Source: Cryptomeria japonica (taxonomy: Eukaryota; Streptophyta; Pinopsida; Cupressales; Cupressaceae). Taken from it: a stretch of DNA of 64,000 nucleotides. Under the pieces are notes generated by a model. That model did no database searches. It saw nothing but the letters and a program-made list of their open reading frames with translations, and was not told the DNA's origin. Numbering within the stretch: the first letter of the stretch is position 1; every line of letters starts with the position of its first letter. The translations under genes were made by a program, and so were the position numbers. Location of the stretch: assembly GCF_030272615.1 (NCBI RefSeq), contig NC_081406.1, positions 234,766,922-234,830,921 on the forward strand. The letters run 5' to 3'. Shown here one piece after another: positions 36,001 to 46,628 of the stretch.

Positions 36001-36509
36001 CTTCGGGAGAGACTTTGAATTTTGAGGACCATAGTTTAGTTTGAAGTGATTGAATTCTTGTTGGTGTTAGGCATTCGCAAGGATTAATGGAAACCAAGTT
36101 GATGGGAAGTATAGGGATATTTTGTTTCAGGAATTTTATTTGAGTTTGAGTGACTCTGTGGCCATGGATAAAGCACTGGTACTAATCGAAGCTGTTTATT
36201 GCATGCTTTGTTGATCAAATATGTTGAAGTTGAGTATTGTTTCATTCTTTGTTTTCAGTTGTTTTCAAGGTGAATAAACTCACTGGTTTTCTGGATTGGT
36301 TTGCTGTGGGTTTTTTGCTTAAGAGTGTGAAGTTAATTCACAAAGGGTATACCCACCTGGGTTCAAGGAAGAGCCCGAAGTGTAGAAGGTCTAACCAAAC
36401 CTTGTCATATGTTGTCTCTAAAATCCCTTTATCCTTGATGTCTTCTCGGCACCCATTTTAGATTGTATTATTAAGGGCATTGAAGGTGAATCAAATTTTG
36501 AGAACAACA
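30060..36509 (+). repeat. 3' LTR of element 1 (6450 bp, coding)
   Basis: It is collinear with the 5' LTR without net length change, which itself argues for a young insertion. Its TATA box (31428-31434) and AATAAA (35614-35619) are conserved. The hairpin and G-box array spans about 30372-31402. It is followed by the TSD CACCT at 36510-36514. Confidence 0.95.
31929..35573 (+). pseudogene. LTR gene, 3' copy
   Basis: This is the same gene as 18287-21931, offset by 13642. It is open for 755 codons from MAPKREF to the shared TAG at 34194, because the two tryptophan codons that became stops in the 5' copy are still TGG here. It then has three private TAG stops (34653, 35202 and 35541), each CAG in the 5' copy, before the final TAA at 35571. 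All private stops are explained by C-to-T or G-to-A changes. A transcript from this LTR would not need gag-pol and could be read by the host as a normal mRNA. Function unknown. Confidence 0.8.
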
Positions 36510-36514
36510 CACCT

Positions 36515-37075
36515 TACCTACCGAGTTAGGTGCATCTATTCCAAATTAATCAGTAAAGGTATGAAGGGACTGAATTCTCTCAAGGTTAAATCTTAACAGT
36601 TCCTATTTTATCATGTACTTAATTCAAAATCTGCATAGCTAAGATGCATTAGCAAGTTTGAAATTTTATCAAGTCTTTTGGAGCACTAGTCAAGTTGGTA
36701 AATGCAGGAAGTCTGGCTACTCGGTAAAAGCATAAAAAGGAAGGTAAATGAGTTTAGTGGAACCGAGTGCATTTAATGTTTTTTGGCCAAACTGCACAGA
36801 GCCCGATAAGGTAAAATGTGTACTTAAAGCTTTTGCATGGTCATTTTACACTTACCAAGTTTTCAGAAAGTAGAGCGAAGTGATTAAAAGGCGATCAAAT
36901 CTCTTCCGAAGTGAAATTCATGGTATTTATATCAATCACAAAGCATCATCAAGTAAGTTAACCGATCATATCAGTTGTGAATATCTATTTTATATTTACT
37001 AAGTGGAAAGCATCTGCTGGTTAATAAGTTTTCAAACCCTAAGGCTCTTTTGTTAGTGATTATCCAAAGTTTGAA
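36515..37075 (+). other. spacer between gag and cargo frame of element 2
   Basis: The spacer contains several CCGAG/ACCGA motifs and AT-rich sequence. No open frame or RNA feature is evident. It continues directly from the element 2 sequence left of 16418 once element 1 and one TSD are removed. Confidence 0.6.
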
Positions 37076-40000
37076 ATGGTTCCTAAGATTTAGAAACCCA
37101 TTGTTGTTGAGAACATTGAGAAGCCCTCACTGAAATACTCACTACCTCCCAAAGTAGCATCTAAACCGGGTGATAAAACTGCATTTTCACTCATTCCGGA
37201 TAGGGTTTTATTAGTTGAGGATGTCAGATTCTTCACTAAGTGTCGTGTTGAGAAACTAGGTCACACAGAGATCAAGGACACGTATGATGAATTGTGTATC
37301 GATGGAAAACTGGATAGCAAGTTTGAACATATTAAAGTCAAGGGATTGACCAAAGCCCTAACCTACCCACGAGTCTTCAAACCCCAATGGGTTAAATTTG
37401 TTTTGAGCAGAGTTCATTATGACTTTATGTGGTTAGAGGAGCAACCATTCAAGATCACCAAGGAAATCATCCACTTGATCACCGGTTACCCTATTTTTGA
37501 CCATGCCTGAGGTCAGAAAATGATTTCACAGAAGGAATTGATCACTTTAACTAGAGTTGAATTTGATTGCAGAGGTCTGAAATTGAACAATGTCACACAT
37601 GCAGAGCTGAAGTTTGCAATTAGAGTCATAGGTTATTGTTTCTTTCAATTGGCAAGGGAAAATAGTGTACCCTATGTTGCTGTTGATTTAGCCTATAAAA
37701 TTGTGAAGAAAGGTATGAAGATTGATTTATGCGAAGTGTTGTTGAAAAATCTGTTTGAAAATCTCAACACCATAAGGAAGTCGAAGAAGAACAACTCGGC
37801 AAACACACTGAAGTTTGGATCACTTTTGGTATAAATGTTTTTCTATTTTGAGAAATTTTTTCCATCAGTCGGTAATGTAGTTTGGGAGATACACCGACCA
37901 ATCACCCATCAAATCAATGACTTCATCAAACAGCTAGGTGATAACTTCAATGAGATTATGGATGATTATTTTAGCAAGTTTCAGGAAAAGATGCATAATA
38001 GGCATAGGATACCACCCCAGTTAGTGGAAAAATATAAGGATAATATATGTTTTGAAGTGGACACTGACTACTACTATGTCAATGTGGTAGAATCGAGAAC
38101 TTAATCTTTACTGCCTATGGGGTATGAGATTGATTTTGACATTACGCAGTAGCAGATAAATGCCTTTCTTGCACTACCAAGGCATGCTACCAAGATCAGA
38201 TACGGTACATATGAAGAAGTTAAAGAAAAAGTCAAAATGAGCATTGTAGTACCAAAGGCTACAAGGAAAGCAACCAAAATGATCAAAGTATTAATAGAGA
38301 AATTTGGAGAAGATTCTTCCTCCACTCTTGTCAAGAGTGATCAAGTCATCACTGAGAAGGAATCTGAAGCCCAAGAAGAAGCAATTACATTGAGCACTGA
38401 GTTGCCAAAAGGAAAAATTTTGAAAAGGAAGAAACCAGATACATCACAAGTATCACCTACTCCTCCAGTGAAGCGCCCCAATACTAGATCATCTGCAGTA
38501 TCACCGAGTAAGAAGCAGAAAAATGTTGCAATGCCTAAGGTAACAAAAACTTATAAAAAGTCTACTCAGAGACTTATTTTAAATAAAGAGTCAAGTGACA
38601 CCGAATCTGAAGACAAAAATAAATTTCAAATTGTCAAAAGCAAAAAGGAAGATGTACATAGTGTTGATAATTTTTGTGCCAATTTGAAACAATATGGTGG
38701 ATTTGGGTCATTTAGGTATGTCAAATATGACTCTCAGACAGAAGAAGAAAAGATGCAAATAGAAGAGTTAGTTGTATGTACACTTCTTAAATTCTGATTA
38801 GTCCCATCGGAAGTAACTAATTCTCTTCCAAAAGCATTGTACTTACACATTGATGATAGGTGGAAATATGCTATGGACTCAGAAAAGAAGATGAGAGAAA
38901 GAAGTCTAGTACATCTCTTTCTAGACATGTTGGTAGATGAGATAAGTGTACATCTGAAAAACTACCACACAAACTTCCTAGTCAAGCAAAGAGCCCTGAA
39001 ACTGATGAATGGCCTTTATCTTAAAGTAGAGAAAGAGACAAAAGAAAAATGGCAAGAAATTTTTTGAATCAAGAGTGCTGATGAGAAAAGGGAAGTTGAA
39101 ATAGTTGATATCACTGAGAAAGATCCCACTGAAACTATACAACTTGATGAGGATGTCATGGATGCCGAGGTACAGGAATAGGAAATGATAGAAGGGAATG
39201 CTTATGCCAAACTGGTATCAAGTGAGTCATTTTTGGAACAAGTCAAGTCCTATCCTCTAGTAAGTCAACATGTTTCAACCAAGACACCTCAGGATACTGA
39301 ACAAGGAAAAGAGGGTCACCAGTCTACAGAAGGAGAAGCTACTTCTCAGGCCACCAGGGACCAGACTTCTCAAGCCCCTTCAAGTACTGACAATGTTACA
39401 ACTGATACCCCGAGCAAGGATTCACTAAAGGCTACATCTGAGGCTAAAGAAATTGACAAAAGTGTTGCCTATACCGAGCAACCTATCGAGGGTGAACAAG
39501 CCTCCCAAGCCATTGTATTAGTTCAACCGGTGAAAGCCTCCTCCTCTAAAGAAAAGAAAATGAAAAAGCATAGTTTCAAGTTAGATTTGTCAAAACCAAT
39601 TGTGTTGCCGAATGTAGACATATCCAAATTAAAAGGGCAAGAACTTATTGAATTTGGTGAACTATGCAAAGACAAAGCTGAACAAGAGAAACAAATGGCT
39701 ATATAAAAGAAAAATAGAGTACTTCAGAAGGTCAAAGCACTATTAACATAAATGCTACCTAAAGCTATAGTGACAAAAGATGCAGCCATCCATATTCAAC
39801 TGGATGAACTGCTCAATAAGATCAAGACATCTGGGGTAGACGCATCTGAATACCTGAGCAAATTGAAGGACAAAGAGCTCACTGCAAAAATGATTGAAGA
39901 GGTACAGAAAGCCATTGCTATCGGTAAAGTAAAACTTGTCAAATTTATTGCTGAGTTGTCCCCTCAACTCAGGCACATTCTTTATTTATTTCAGAAACTC

Positions 40001-40435
40001 TATACATTTTCTTTATTCATTAAAGATATCAAGAATAAAACAAAAGTGATTGAGAAAGAGATCACTGATCTCTCCAATAAATTGATCATTGAGCCAAATT
40101 CTATTCAGAATTTCTATACCAAGTTAAAAATGCTCATGCCTCAATAATTGGAACTTAGGAATGAAGAGCACAAAATAAGGATGGACATTATGACTCTTCA
40201 AACCTTATTCATTCCACAGTTGTCCTATGTCCAAGAATAGATCAACAAGGCTACCTCCTTATCCACTCAACCAGAGGGAAGCACTTTAGATGGTCTGATT
40301 TCATTGTTAGCTGATATTATAGCTCATAATTCACTCATGGATAGTGTTAAGGATGCACTCTCTGCCGCTCTCACCAATTCAAGAACAAAGTATAAATCCA
40401 TTTTTGACCAGTTGCCTCCACCGAATGGTAACTAG
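37076..40435 (+). pseudogene. second large protein (cargo frame) of element 2
   Basis: A single frame of 1120 codons runs from ATG at 37076 to TAG at 40433. The N-terminal half has IPDRVLLVEDVRFFTKC, FKPQWVKFVLSRVHYDFMWL, ITKEIIHLITGYP and a helical FAIRVIGYCFFQLARENSVP segment. The middle (about 38400-39600) is rich in Lys, Ser, Thr, Pro and Glu with basic clusters (KRKKPDTSQ, SPSKKQKN). The C-terminal part (39590-40435) is amphipathic and coiled-coil-like. Twelve internal stops (TAG 37091, 38150, 39179, 40238; TGA 37508, 38795, 39065; TAA 37832, 38102, 39704, 39749, 40145) interrupt it with no frameshift. It sits where pol would be. No catalytic motif is seen. It aligns in order with the element 3 frame at 13003-9640. 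Confidence 0.75.
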
Positions 40436-40757
40436 TTTTGATGTTTGTCAAAAAGGGGGAGTATAGTGTATACAAGAGGAGTATACCGAGCAGATTAGCA
40501 TATTCGAGTATACAAATAATTTTGACATGGGGAGTAGTGATGACCAAGCTGTGAACCGAGCAATGAATACAGAATATTGATCACAATGAATGCATAATCA
40601 GAGTTATGTACAGTATATTGATATGGGGAGTATATCTGAGTATACTATTTTATTAACAATTGTATATATTGTCAGTTTAGTCAAATTTTGTAAGTATATA
40701 GATTTTTTGAGTTATGACTTTCAAAAAAGTTTTGTCAAACATTTCAAAAATAATGTC

Positions 40758-40768
40758 AAAAGGGGAGA
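40758..40768 (+). other. polypurine tract of element 2
   Basis: AAAAGGGGAGA precedes the TGTTACT start of the 3' LTR at 40770, the normal position for priming plus-strand synthesis. Confidence 0.85.
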
Positions 40769-40769
40769 T

Positions 40770-41953
40770 TGTTACTATTTACTAAGTTGTCATTAGTTTT
40801 ATGTCCAAAGTCATTCTATATACTCTAGTCGATTATTACTATCAAAATATTCAGTCGGTAAGCACAAAGCAGTCAGTTATAGAAGTTACAAGTCACAAAG
40901 TTTAGTATACACCGAGCTGTCTACCGAGTAACGTTCTATGACTACCGAGCAACAAAGATGGTATAACAAGTTAATACACACTGAGTGAAACATGTTACCA
41001 GATTCATTGAACCTAGAATAATATGGGAAACGTGTTACAAAGATCAAGGAACAAGAAACTGTTAACACATTGGAAATTGCACTTATAGATTTTATATGAT
41101 TTTGAGGACATCTATCCAATGAAATGATTTTGTATGGTTATTCGTTTAATGAATCATGTTTGTAAGATCTAAGCAGGAACAAGATCACCATTACAACAGA
41201 TCTATTTATACAACATGAATTCAGGATCAAATATGTGTGTGAAGCAAGACATATGTGAAAAGAAAAATCATGGGAAAGCGCTGAGTGTTATGACTGTTAC
41301 GATTGATAGAGATACACAGAGGTCACCGAGAAGGATTTTAGAGAACAGTCAAGGACCAAAGTAAATAGAAAGGTTTACCAAGTTAATTTATGGTTTACCG
41401 AGGTATACTATAAGCAAGGTAATTTCATTTTGAGCACATAGAATCTGCTATAACATTTCAGATGTGAAGTTGCAGATATTTTGTAAGATTTTGATTGTAA
41501 TATTTTGAGTTGTAAGAGAAACCTTTAACAGGGTAAAAGACTAACAAAGTCTATAAATTGTAAAGCCTTTAACCAAGTGCAACACTTACAATAAGTGTTG
41601 TAAAATCCTTTAGCAAGGTAGATCTAAAGATTTTGATACTCCTAACAGGGTAAGCTATCAGAAATAGCTAAACATGGAGCTCTAACTGAGCAACCTTTAT
41701 TATTGTAGTAGTGAAGTTGTGGGTGCCATCCCCACCGCAGTTTTTCTCTCTAACCAAGAGTTTCTGTGTAACCAAAATATATGTGTTATGGAGTGAATCA
41801 TTTATGATTGTTATTTATTTGTTTTAGCATTATATTATGTTACAGCAGTTTTCGGTTTATGCTTAATAGTAAAGTTATTGTTGAAGAAAAGATTTGAAGT
41901 ACTGATTCACCCCTCCCCTCTCAGTACATTAGCTTTCCATATTGGGCCTAATA
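40770..41953 (+). repeat. 3' LTR of element 2
   Basis: It pairs with 13850-15037 across its whole length. The terminal CA has become TA (CCTAATA at 41947-41953). Many differences from the 5' LTR are C/T or G/A. The TSD GTTTT follows at 41954-41958. Confidence 0.93.
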
Positions 41954-42695
41954 GTTTTGATATATGATCAAATTTATTGCAAACAAAATAGATACCATTG
42001 AATTTATAAGTAGAAGAATATCTTATCAGAGGTCTCTTGTTCTTCTAATGATTTCTTTGTTCAGAACTAGAGGATTCTCCTTTCTCATATCCAAGTCCTC
42101 ACATGTCTTTTCCATTTCTCTGACTTTCCAGCATCGCATCTAATTGGGATGGGCTAGATTTGAATTTTTCTTTGTACTCATTACTAGTAGAAATTTCATC
42201 TCTCAAGATTATGATCTACCTTTCAAGTTCTTGCCCAACATTCTTGGATTGCACAAATTCAAGCTTCATCTAATCATTCTCATAGCTCAACCTGCAACAT
42301 TCATCAGATCTATCCTTCAATGACTAAATCTGATTTTCCTAATTTTTCTTCCTATCTTCAATATCCTTTCTCAGCTTCATCACTATGGATTGCAACTCAT
42401 TCTTCAAGACTACATTGTCTCTAGCAAGCTTCTCACATTCATCCATCTTGTCTTGTAGGGATTGATTGTCAATTCTCTGTTCTTCTTTCTCTTTGAGTTT
42501 ATCCACCAGTTCCTTTCTCTTCTCTTTTGATGCGTTCACTTGTTCTTATAGAGATTCAATAACATTTTCAATTGCTTCCATATTTATCCTCAGACTACTT
42601 TTCTCTTTCATAGCTACATCAAGATCTTCAAGTGCCATAGTAAGTTGCTTCCGCAGATCGGAGTACATTGATTCAATCTTTTGTATCTTCCTCAT
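41954..42695 (-). pseudogene. gag coiled-coil region of element 3 (5' part)
   Basis: From ATG at 42695 (MRKIQKIESMYSDLRKQ) the minus strand encodes a long heptad-rich coiled coil (for example NASKEKRKELVDKLKEKEEQ and DKMDECEKLARDNVVLKN), then a short basic region and the start of a zinc knuckle (FVCNKFDHISK) that is cut by the element 2 insertion; its last cysteine lies on the other side at about 13840. Several stops occur. The layout, coiled coil then knuckles, is the same as in the element 2 gag. Confidence 0.75.
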
Positions 42696-42722
42696 GTTGT
42701 TAGGCTTATTTTGAGGAACTAA

Positions 42723-42735
42723 GCTTTGTTACCAA
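42723..42735 (-). other. degenerate primer binding site of element 3
   Basis: On the minus strand TTGGTAACAAAGC follows the LTR end, two substitutions from the TTGGTATCAGAGC of initiator tRNA-Met type. Its position relative to the LTR matches element 2. Confidence 0.7.
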
Positions 42736-42736
42736 T

Positions 42737-45561
42737 TTTTGGAATCAATGAGCACTAAGAGGGGGGGTGAATCAGTGTTTTGCAATTTATAATGTTATTA
42801 AACTAATTCTTAAACCACCAGATGCATAAGATTGAAAATAAAGTGCAGAAACATAAATCAATTGTGTAGGGGAAAAAGTGAGACTAAGCAAACAAGCCCT
42901 ATCCCACTCTCATGTACACACCGTGGAATACAAAAGAGCCTAGGGAGGTAACACATTTTGGCTACCTCTTGTGAGGAAGAGAGAGCCAAGGATTACCTCA
43001 TAGGGTTTCTATTCTTTTTCTACAAATGAGAGGAAGAATAGATGCAAAGGTGCAGATTTGAATGATTTAACTTAGAATACAAGTATGCATAAACAACCTT
43101 AATCTAGAAATGCAGAACTAAGAATAAGTGATACATTACTAGAAAGTATAAATTAAGAGATAAATTCAGAGGTGCACTTGTACCAAAAATCTGAGCAAAA
43201 ATGTCTGGGAGAAAAGTGCTACACCCCTGTCCTGATTCTACAAACTGGAATTTGTACCTGACAAGCTGGGATCTCTAGATTCTGAACTATTGATCTTCCA
43301 AATTCTATTGAAAACAGGGAGGACCAGTGCACCACACACTTTTCTTGGGGAGGAACAGGGCACCACACCCCTGTCCTAGGGTTTTTTTTATCAAATTTGA
43401 CCCTTGGAACAGTCTCTGTGCACTCTGTCGGTCCTAAGATTCACAACAACGCTTGGATCTCAAATCTGCACCTGTAGCTGAAAATAGGGTTTTGGGTGGC
43501 TATATGGGGTTTTTCCTTAGTCAAACCCCTATTTTGGTGATTTCTACCTCAACAAATAGCCGATTTTTATAGTAAAATAGTGTGTGCAAGAACCTTGTGT
43601 GTGTACAAGATCCTAGGATGAGAGTAAACAATCTAGAGCAACCCTAAAGAGTAAACCTTAATTACTTGTAATTGACAAAGTAAATGCTCTAATCAATGAT
43701 GCAAAGTTATCTAAAGAATGAATGTAAATAAAATTTATGTAATGAAGCTCATAAAAAGATATGGAAACAACATGAAATCATACCCAACCCTAGGGGAAGG
43801 GTATAAGCCAATCTTTAGTCAGTGATCTCTTGTCGCTTTCCTACATCTTCAAAAGTCCCCAATTGATGAGATAATGCTTGATGAATGCTTGATAGGTGTT
43901 GTTTAATGTTTTTGAAGACTCCAAAGATCTTCTCTTTTGCTACATAGAAGACTCCTTGTAATCGCTCCAAAAGATTTTTCCTATTTCAATCCTTTAGCCC
44001 TTCAAATGAAGAGAGAGAGATCTTATGTATAAAACCCTAGATCTTAATTTCATCTTTAGGCCAACTTAGGATTTTAATTTCCCACCAATATTTTGGGGTT
44101 AAGCATTATAATATCATAGAATTGTGCTCCCAAAATTTCGGGAAAAATGTTGGGGACTGTGTTGCACTTGCACACGGTCCGACCAAATTTTTATCAAATT
44201 TTCAGGGTCCTTAGATATGATGATACTAGAGTGGATCCCAAAGTTACACCTGATTCTGAGATGTTTTGATATGCAAAATCAGGCCTTAAAGATCAAAATA
44301 GGACATAATTAGGGTTTATGATTTAATGATTAGTTGAAGGAATAAAATGAAAAGGGGCACACTTAGGGTAAAGGGCCCAACTTTATAATATGTGAAGTGA
44401 TAAAATATGAATTTAGATTTAATTAAATTCCTAAAGGAATTAGAAATGCAATATGCAAAACACACTAAGGTGGGTGCTAAACCAAGCATGGAATTGTACC
44501 ATCCTACCAAGGGTATACAATGTGCAATGCTACACCAATCAACCACAAAACCATGACACCAAGATTTTTACATTGAAACCTGGAAAGGGAAAAATCATGG
44601 TCAGATTTGAACACAAAATATTATTATAGTTTGATCAGGAGTATGATAATATTACAAAACGGAAATGCACTTGCATTCAAGCACACTGCCTAGAGTTCAC
44701 TACTCAATTACAAAAGGGCTACAACCTAGAGGAAGGATCACTACCTTACAAAGATTAAAAATGATTACAATAATGAATGAATTGAAAAATAGCATCTCCT
44801 AATGCCAAATAGCAGTTTCGGTTAAGATCAATTAGCCTTCTACAATTGTTTTGTCTTCCTGCTCTGTTTTGCTGGTCTATCATATACCAGAGCACTAAAA
44901 CCTCCAATCACATTCACAAAAATTCACACATTCAATCATACAAAATTCTCACACACATATCATCATTCAAAATGATCAACCAAATTGGTCTTATATATCC
45001 ACACCACCAAAATAGATCAATTCCCATGTTGGATTCCAAAAATCACATAACATACAACATGAAATGTGTAACCAAAAAGTCAGCTCAATACGTCCACAAA
45101 TCCATATGTACACCTAAATAAAATGATAACAAGCTTCACATATGTTGTCCCAATCTCCTCGAGTACAAAACAAATCACTGAATTCTACCCAAATATTTTG
45201 CACCACACATTACATCAAAATAGCTCTATTCTACATGAATTACCAGATAACGAACCATCAATGTCACTTATGTATCAGCATCAGATACCAGAATTATAGA
45301 ATAATCTACCTCAATCCTTGAATCAATTGCCTCTAACATCATAACTATAATTATACAACCAAAATCAAGATCTACACATAGTACTCATACTCTGTCGTTT
45401 ATTGTATTCCACCTTCCAGACTTATGCATAATGATAATATGACTTCCGATAAATTAAATTTACATGTACTGGATATGATTTTGAACTGAGTTTCCATGAA
45501 TGATAACTCCTAAGCTTTTCTCATGCACCAATCTTCATGAGAACAGTGTCTCTTTTCAACG
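42737..45561 (-). repeat. 5' LTR of element 3, interrupted
   Basis: It pairs with 3140-5826. It carries an insertion at 42863-44534; without it the LTR is about 1148 bp. The terminal dinucleotides are decayed (TT at 42737, CG at 45560-45561). Confidence 0.78.
42863..44534. mobile_element. LTR-like insertion (probable solo LTR) in the 5' LTR of element 3
   Basis: The partner LTR reads through this site, so these 1672 bp are inserted. They begin TGTGTAG and end GCTACA and are flanked by TCAAT (42858-42862) and CCAAT (44535-44539); the uninterrupted partner has CCAAT, so the flanks fit a 5-bp TSD with one mutation. No coding frame is evident. On the minus strand it would run TGTAGCATTGCAC to CCCCTACACA, a plausible LTR, with a TTTATACATAA TATA-like run near 44025. 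I could not find an internal region. Confidence 0.55.
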
Positions 45562-45596
45562 CACCTAAGAATGGGCATGTGGTTCAAGGATGAAAA

Positions 45597-46370
45597 TGTT
45601 GGCATTGCACACTCCAATGAGAATTGAAGGTGATTGAAGGTGTTGTCATTGATGGCAACTTACTGGCACGGACAAACTCTACACCATTAGACACCACCGA
45701 CAGCGACAATAATGTTTACCGGCATCTGAGCTAACAAGATTTTGATTATTATATTTTGTATTTAATTGTAATATCTTTTGTAAGCCGACATGGCATATTG
45801 TAATAAGAATCATATATAAGTATGAGATCTTGTAGATCATTTGGAGAGATATATATATATATAGAGGACAGATATGATGGATATGTAGAGCGAATATTGA
45901 GGCAAATCTTGTATAAGAGTTTATGGTTATTGTATGAGCTTAAACCGGTACTAAACTTGGCATAGAAGATGTTGTTTTGTAGAAGTACATTATATTGGAT
46001 TTTCACAATCCATTTTGTAAGTCAGTGAGACTTCCTTTTATAATTGAGCAATGAGCTCTAGGGAGTTGGCCTTCCTGCATGTGCAGGCCCCCCTTGTAAG
46101 TAATATCCATTCATTGGCCAGTGAGTGAATATTGTGGGTCACAAATCCTACCGAGGTTTTTCCCACACTGGGTTTCCTCATTAAACATCTTGTGTTATGG
46201 TGTGCTTTCTATGTTGTCTTTACTATTCTTATTTACTGCTTTAATTCTTATTTATTAGTACACAGTTTTGGAATGCAAAATACTTAATAAGGTCAAATAT
46301 TCTGTTAACCAGATAGGTAGTCATTCACCCCCCCCTCTTAGTATCTTTGGGACTATCATCAATCCTAACA
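45597..46370 (+). repeat. lone 5' LTR of a Copia-like element
   Basis: This 774-bp unit begins TGTTGGCATTGCACACTCC and ends AATCCTAACA. It contains the GGTTTTTCCCACACTGGGTT block common to Copia LTRs and a CACCCCCCCCTC stretch near its 3' end. A PBS follows directly. No partner LTR was found downstream in this window. Confidence 0.75.
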
Positions 46371-46372
46371 AG

Positions 46373-46384
46373 TGGTATCGGAGC
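46373..46384 (+). other. primer binding site after the lone LTR
   Basis: TGGTATCGGAGC differs from the initiator tRNA-Met type site TGGTATCAGAGC by one base and lies two bases after the LTR. Confidence 0.75.
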
Positions 46385-46628
46385 TTGGTCACGGGTTTGA
46401 ATCACACAGGCCATGGCGAGTGATGCTGGGAGGGAGATTGTTGGCAGTGGCCTAGCATCCCTTGCAAGGATTTGTGACATGGTTTAACGGCCTCATGTGG
46501 ATTCTATAAGTCTAGTGGTTGTATCGAGCATTGACAGGTCAATCTTTTGGTGCAACGACAACCCTAGCTTGTAGCAGAAAATGATGGAACGGTAGGCTCC
46601 CCTTGAACCAATGACTCTCATTAACTTC
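46385..46628 (+). other. truncated leader next to reversed Copia pol
   Basis: It begins with a short frame from ATG at about 46413 (MASDAGREIVGSGLASLARI) that soon stops. Within about 200 bp the sequence passes into an oppositely oriented Copia pol, so the element that owned the LTR at 45597 is truncated here. The exact junction cannot be fixed by eye. Confidence 0.4.

Larger units (their letters stand above)
16418..36509 (+). mobile_element. element 1: giant Ty3/Gypsy element (Tat/Ogre-like) with coding LTRs
   Basis: Two direct repeats of exactly 6450 bp (16418-22867 and 30060-36509; constant offset 13642) begin TGTTATC and end GAACAACA, with a perfect TSD CACCT at 16413-16417 and 36510-36514. 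The 7192-bp interior has a PBS of Tat/Ogre type and one gag-pol frame with protease, an archaeal-type RNase H, RT, a degenerate native RNase H and integrase. Total length is 20092 bp. Each LTR holds its own long gene. LTR divergence looks like 1-2 percent in sampled stretches, the lowest of the three nested elements. Three stops in gag-pol make this copy non-functional. Confidence 0.95.
13850..41953 (+). mobile_element. element 2: non-autonomous LTR retrotransposon with gag and cargo frame, no pol
   Basis: Direct terminal repeats at 13850-15037 and 40770-41953 are flanked by a perfect TSD GTTTT (13845-13849 and 41954-41958). A PBS of initiator-Met type follows the left LTR, and a polypurine tract precedes the right LTR. 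Inside are a coiled-coil plus zinc-knuckle gag (15100-16371) and a second frame of about 1120 codons (37076-40435). There is no protease, RT, RNase H or integrase. Element 1 (16418-36509) is inserted between the two genes; without it, element 2 would be 8007 bp. In the first 130 bp the LTRs differ by about 5 percent by eye. The architecture resembles TR-GAG elements (gag-only LTR elements of plants) but with an added large protein. Confidence 0.9.
3140..45561 (-). mobile_element. element 3: non-autonomous LTR retrotransposon, host of all nested insertions
   Basis: Two related terminal repeats face each other at 3140-5826 and 42737-45561. Reading on the minus strand the order is 5' LTR (right), a degenerate PBS, a coiled-coil and zinc-knuckle gag, a second large protein frame, a polypurine tract (5828-5838) and the 3' LTR (left). 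No protease, reverse transcriptase, RNase H or integrase is present, so mobilisation must have depended on another element. After removing the nested insertions the element would be about 7.4 kb. In sampled stretches the two LTRs differ by roughly 12 percent by eye, the highest divergence among the three nested elements, consistent with it being the oldest. The TSD is CCCCT versus CACCT, one mismatch, so the exact ends are less certain than those of the inner elements. Confidence 0.75.
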
